From Melastoma dodecandrum (taxonomy: Eukaryota; Streptophyta; Magnoliopsida; Myrtales; Melastomataceae): 64,000 bases of DNA. Of this stretch, positions 59,236 to 64,000 are shown piece after piece. Location of the stretch: NCBI GenBank assembly GCA_029817715.1, contig JARUPY010000079.1, forward strand, positions 2,480,001-2,544,000, given 5' to 3'. The first letter of the stretch is position 1; every line of letters starts with the position of its first letter. The translations under genes were made by a program, and so were the position numbers. The notes beneath the pieces were generated by a model. The model worked only from the letters and a program-made list of their open reading frames with translations, was not told the DNA's origin and did not search any database.

Positions 59236-62106
59236 ATGGCGAACCAGCCGCAGATGAACCCTCAGATGGAGCAGATCCACGGCGAAATCCGGGACACCTT
59301 CCGCGCCCTCGCGTATACGCCCTTCCCCCTGTTTCGTTCGGTTGATTATTTTCTGGGTTACGTTGTTGTTGGCTGCCTTGCGTGAGGGACTTTTGGGGGG
59401 GGGGGGGGTGGTTCTGTCAGACATTTCGAGCTCGATTGTTGAGAGTTTGCGCTGATGTTGATGACGACGGCGGGGGCTTACATGGAATTCTGATCTCCCG
59501 GGTTGGATAGTTCTACGGAAGTGGTTTCTGCTTCCTCAATTTGGCAGGTTGATGGACATTATCCGGCCATTGCGAGCTGTCTTTGGTAGAAGGATTTGTG
59601 TTTAGTGCGATCGTGTTTTCGTTCAATCTTGCACACGGGGTGGTTTAGAGATCAAATTATCTGCATGCTTTGGGGGCTAAACTGAGGAAGGTGGCGGGGC
59701 CTAGACTTTTGCTTGAGATGCGAGTTGCCATGTGGTTGTTTCCCTTGTGGTGCCCTAACTTGGGGGAAGTACTTTAGTAAACTTAAGCACTGAGCTAATT
59801 TTGTTCTAATAGCCCTTCTTAGCTGGACAATTGAATTAGAGACGAACATTGAGATGATGCGTTACTACTTTCATTCAACACATGTCACAGAAACTAACAC
59901 TGATGCGATAAATTCGTTTCCCGCCTTCTTTGTGATACAGAAATGGCTTCCAGAAACTTGATAAGATCAAGGACTCCAATCGGCAAAGTAAACAGTTGGA
60001 GGAGCTCACCGGGAAGATGAGAGAATGTAAGAGGTATAGACTTTGTGGCAGCTGATAAGGATGGAAACGGACTCACATAAATGATGGAGTATCTCTGCAT
60101 GGAAGAGCTTTGAATAATTTTGGTGGGAGCATTTTCTTTAACATGAAGAATGGATCGTGATGTATCGCATGATATAATATGCCGGTGCTTGTGCATATCA
60201 AGGAAGCCTGTCAATGTGTACATGAAGTCACTTATTTTGGTTTAATTCTGAAGTGATCCCAGCTACAGCTATACCTTCCTGAGACGAACCTCTGATTTCC
60301 CATTTTTGTAATTATTTATGTTCAGCTTAATAGATTCCATTGCTGTACTACTTTTCTGACTTCAGGTTAATCAAAGAATTTGATCGGGAAATCAAGGACG
60401 AGGAGGGCAGAAATTCTGATGATGTGATTAAGCAACTCAATGATGAGAAGCAGTCTATGGTTAGTCTTCTTATTCCTCTGGTATTATTATTTAGGGTGTA
60501 GTTTCAACTGATTTTGTGCACATCTGCCTAAATGCATACTGAAGTACCAGAGCATGCTGATGTCACAGGGGTTCTTTTCAGTAGGTTACTGCGTATTCTA
60601 GGTGAACTTTTCCTTTTATCAGTTACTAGATATGATGTTCAATTAATATGTTTCAGTAAAATAGTGAAGCTTCCCACCTCAGTTTTCGCAGCCAATTGCC
60701 TAATAGTTGAGTTGAGATTCATCCACCACTATGGCCACCTGGTTGCATTCAATAATGGCTTGATTTCCATGAACTGTCCTCTCTTTTTCCTGCATGTAGT
60801 GTAGAAATAGCTAGGATTTAATAATTGTACTAATGAACTTATGATGTTACTTTTACAGATTAAGGAACTAAATTCTTATGTAGCATTAAGGAAAACGTAA
60901 GTTTTCTTTCCTTAATAAATATTTCTTTGAAATTCATGTTCATCAGCTTTGCGTCCTTGTAGAATATTATGTAATGTTTCTGAGGATTGATTTTGTTTAC
61001 GGAACTGCAGGTATATGAGCACCATTGGTAACAAAAAGCTTGAACTGTTTGATACTGGAGCAGGAGCAAGTGAGCCAGTAGCTGAGGAAAATGTTCAAGT
61101 GGCTTCAGGTAGTTTATTCATTTACTATGCACAAAACTGACTGTTGGTGCAAGATGTATGATACTTGTTTTGATTGTCTTTGATCAGTGGATTTGGTATC
61201 TCTTCGCCATTGTTTGGCCTCTCTACCCCTGTGCACCTAGTTTACTAAAATTTGAAAAACCCATATTCACATAGACAACACAAGTTTGAATCATATTCTT
61301 GAATTCCATTTCAATGTAGCAATGACAAATCAGGAGCTAATACATCATGGGACGAAAACAATGGATGAGACTGATCAAGTTATTGAGCGGTCTAAGAAGG
61401 TGACGAACAATTCAGCCCCGGTTCACCTCACTATTTTATTAGATTCTATTGTTGTTTTCCTTTTTTCTTGCATAAAACCATGGAAACTCCAGGTTGTTGA
61501 GCAAACTATTGAGGTGGGAACACAAACTGCAGGAGCTCTAAAGGGCCAAGTATGTGAAGCTTCACTCTATCCAGTGTTTCTGTTGGGATGGGTTTTGTGC
61601 TTATTTTTGGTGATATTCACATTTGAAATTTATAGACAGAGCAAATGGGAAGAATCGTGAATGACCTTGATACTATTCAGTTTTCCATCAAGAAGGCTTC
61701 CCAGCTTGTAAAGGAGATTGGAAGACAGGTTTGTTAAACATTTTAGCAGCTTCCATTGATCTTCATGTTGGATGCCTCATTTTCTGGCACGTCTGTTTTT
61801 CCTTTCTGCAGGTAGCAACAGATAAATGTATCATGCTCTTCTTGTTCCTCATTGTATGTGGTGTCATTGCAATTATCGTGGTTAAGGTACATTGTTATCG
61901 TGCCCTTTGGAATTGTTCGGTCCATTTTCTAAAGTTCCTTTCATTTTCCCGTAGTCAGATTTTTTGACTTCCTCTGCTTGTTGTCATCTTCATCTCAGAT
62001 TGTGCACCCTAACAACAAAGACATCAGGGACATCCCCGGTTTGGCACCTCCGGTACCCTCGAGAAGGCTGTTATATGCGCGGGATTTCGAAGATCGTGGT
62101 GTTTGA
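59236..62106 (+). CDS. NPSN13: Novel plant SNARE 13 (NPSN13-like)
   Basis: Ten exons: 59236-59312, 59941-60033, 60366-60459, 60859-60896, 61011-61108, 61320-61399, 61493-61549, 61636-61728, 61812-61886, 61999-62106. All phases agree; 270 residues (about 269 in Arabidopsis). NPSN proteins are plant-only Qb-SNAREs; they sit in plasma membrane and cell plate and act in membrane fusion at cytokinesis. N-terminal helices: MEQIHGEIRDTFRALA, LDKIKDSNRQSKQLEELTGK. SNARE helix: 'GRIVNDLDTIQFSIKKASQL', with the central Q in DTIQFS, then VKEIGRQVATDK. One C-terminal membrane anchor CIMLFLFLIVCGVIAIIVV is followed by IVHPNNKDIRDIPGLAPP. The start at 59236 fits family N-termini; an in-frame ATG at 59203 would add 11 basic residues and is less likely. 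Confidence 0.96.
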
Positions 62107-62803
62107 GAGGATTGCATCCCATCCCGGTTCATTTACTGCCGAAAGAACTGGCTTGTGTCCATGGTGTTGTACATTGTACATGCTTCCCTTGTTCAAATTT
62201 GTCTTCGCCGCCCTGACATCCCATTACGGGTTTTCCTTTCCCTCTTAATCAGTCTCCGAGGCTTTCCGATTTATCTTTCCGATCTTCTATGGTTGGTTCT
62301 GTAATGATATCTCTCAAAGAGGACTGGCGTTGTCACCCTTTTACCAGACCTTTGAATACCATGTTGTTATACATGCTACTGAGGATGCGAAATTGCCCTT
62401 TTTAGGTACCTGGTTTCTGGTAAGACAAACAAACAAATGCATGAACCTGCAATCGCGAGCCTGTCGGTAATCATTCTGGCCAAATACTTGTGAACAACGG
62501 CGATTACAAAGCATTGTGGCGATCAACTTGTTACTAAGCTTCCGAGGTCGGCTCAATGTTCCTAGGCCAACAAATTCAACAGTTTGTTGAATCAACGGGG
62601 TTGTAATTGTCGGCTCACTGTTTAACCTTCAGAGCATGGAGATTTTCCTCTGCATTCTATCCCTACTCAAATCCCCTAAACAGTTGCCTAAAAGTTAGGA
62701 TGAATACCCGACTCTGCATTACCATACCGGCAACTAATGCTCCCCGTTTCTTAGGGAGAAACAAATAGAAGTTGAATGACACGTCGAATCCAGGCCACAG
62801 GGA
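62107..62803. other. Converging 3' flanks of two genes, no gene seen
   Basis: 3' regions of NPSN13 (plus) and the translocator (minus). Minus-strand frame 62341-62595 lacks a domain. Confidence 0.6.
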
Positions 62804-63957
62804 TCAAGAAGGGTGGCTCCGTCCCGTGTCGTAAAACCTCGACGACAACACAAGCGGTGCTTCTTCGTCGACCACTCGTTCAGATATGGGGCTTGTACCC
62901 CCATTACTTCCGTCATCACTGTCGCTCCCCCTATAACGGGGTGAAAACACATCCGACGATCTCTTCTCAGGCTTCCGTTCCTGTACCTGAACAACAAAGT
63001 TTATGATACAAAAGGTAACAGTCGGAATGGTCACCCAAATTAACTAAACAAATGATTTGCTGCAGCTGACAAAGAGATCCCACCTGCATGATTCTATCGG
63101 GTATGGTATCGGCAGACTTCTGTGACGCTTTCCCATCTTTAACCTTTATGTAGTTGTACATGATGACACCGCACAGGGCTGCAAAGAAAAAACGAAATTC
63201 ATTTCCTCGATACCATATCCATGATTATGAGCTATACAAGTCTCCCAATCGATTTGAGAACAAGTAAACGCACCAATAGCATAGCCAATGATATTGAGCC
63301 CAGTAATGGTAGAATCTGGGAATAGCACAGTGGAGAGAGCTATTAATATCCAATCTTTTAACACGCCAGCCACACGTACAGTGACAGCTCCACTTCGCCC
63401 GATCACCAAGAAGATAGAGAAGTTCAGAGCCAAGGCACAAACAGCATTGGAGAAAAAGACCCAGAAATTGAACTGGATTGGCGAAACTTGAATCTCGGGC
63501 ATCTCAATGAGATACCATGGAACGAACAGAAAGACGAAGCTGAAAATACAGATGGGCAAATAATTAGAAAAAAGATAAAAATGCTCATGGAATCATAGAT
63601 CAGGTTTTTCCATCTGGTAATTTGGTGGATCTCATTACTTTGCCAATGCTAAAGTTCTATCTAGCGTTAGGAAAGCATCCAAGAAAGAGATGTACCTGCA
63701 TGGTGCGATATAATACAGGCTGGTGATTGGATTCAAAGTAAGACCCTTTTTCTGTAATAGAATTTGGGTCAACACCAGCCTAAGGGCCTCGGCGATAATG
63801 CCGGTGACCTGGAAAAGCGTCCCGATGACATTGAAGTGAATCTCTCCGTATGATGATATGACGACCCCAACACTGACTATCACCATGTTCAAGAACACAT
63901 CGCACCTCAACTTATCAGTCCCGCATAACACTGCCATGATAAATGTTGCCACCGGCA
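62804..63957 (-). CDS. Sugar-phosphate/phosphate translocator-like protein, 3' part
   Basis: Four exons in the window: 63957-63696, 63539-63274, 63178-63084, 62986-62804 (stop). The gene continues to the right, so the N-terminal half is missing. It belongs to the triose-phosphate translocator (TPT) branch of the drug/metabolite transporter family; the closest type I recognise is the plant group of At5g25400/At5g11230, whose substrate is not known. Signatures: PVATFIMAVLCGTDKLRCDV, 'SSYGEIHFNVIGTLFQVTG', LTLNPITSLYYIAPC, 'SGAVTVRVAGVLKDWILIAL' (the conserved [KR]VAG-x-K-D region), GLNIIGYAIALCGVIMYNYI, and a hydrophilic tail with EEAPLVLSSRF. It lies in Golgi or plastid-type membranes by family; location is not shown here. 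Confidence 0.92.
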
Positions 63958-64000
63958 CTGCAACGAACAAATTTCAAACTACTGAGAACATGCGAAATGA

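Noticed and set aside
58855..59424. Minus-strand Arg/Gly/Pro-rich frames
   Set aside because: Antisense to the pyrimidine-rich leader and first exon of NPSN13.

Overview
The window is nuclear DNA from a flowering plant, almost certainly a dicot. The evidence is spliced genes with GT-AG introns, plant-only families (Aux/IAA, NRT1/PTR transporter, NPSN SNARE, peroxisomal DHNA-CoA thioesterase, plant-type pyruvate dehydrogenase kinase) and plant Ty3/gypsy, hAT and Mutator-type transposons. I cannot name the species from sequence alone. All exon models come from reading splice sites and frames by eye.

Layout. 1-4179: the 5' part of a minus-strand gypsy element (LTR, primer-binding site, broken gag, open gag/protease frame) running off the left edge. 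It lies directly against 4213-5706, an N-terminal receptor-kinase fragment whose kinase domain stops 34 bp from the LTR. 6791-8342: a small proline-rich gene with the NUP98 signature SHEELRW. 9453-12097: RPN7, a 19S proteasome lid subunit, 8 exons. 13253-15534: an NRT1/PTR transporter lacking the usual proton-coupling motif. 16857-16914: a lone last exon of an Aux/IAA gene.

17793-38570: a transposon-rich block. It holds a solo LTR (17793-18921, duplication ACCAT), an internally deleted gypsy element of the same family in the opposite orientation (21607-28732, duplication GATGG), a nearly full-length hAT element (28941-32617, duplication CTCTCACC) and a 1.1-kb long-terminal-inverted-repeat element (32904-34020, duplication CCTAAAACC). 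These are followed by an IAA20/30-like Aux/IAA gene (36043-36860).

38577-50314: a gene-free region, mostly non-coding interior of a Tat/Ogre-like LTR element on the minus strand, with a clear primer-binding site at 44893-44911. It contains the most unusual structure in the window, an array of about two dozen units (39540-40720), most of which carry a small hairpin whose two arms co-vary between units.

50315-63957: gene-dense housekeeping DNA. DHNA-CoA thioesterase (50315-51159), a guanosine-deaminase pseudogene (52235-52870), tRNA-Gly(GCC) (52986-53056), mitochondrial pyruvate dehydrogenase kinase (53583-55744), a Mutator transposase relic with a foldback element beside it, NPSN13 SNARE (59236-62106) and the 3' half of a triose-phosphate-translocator-family transporter (62804-63957).

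The genes do not form one pathway. They are an ordinary mix of proteasome, transport, auxin signalling, phylloquinone synthesis, mitochondrial carbon control and membrane fusion. I found no convincing new defence-like or catalytic gene system. The hairpin array, the derived NUP98-like protein and the lone Aux/IAA exon are the leads most worth following.
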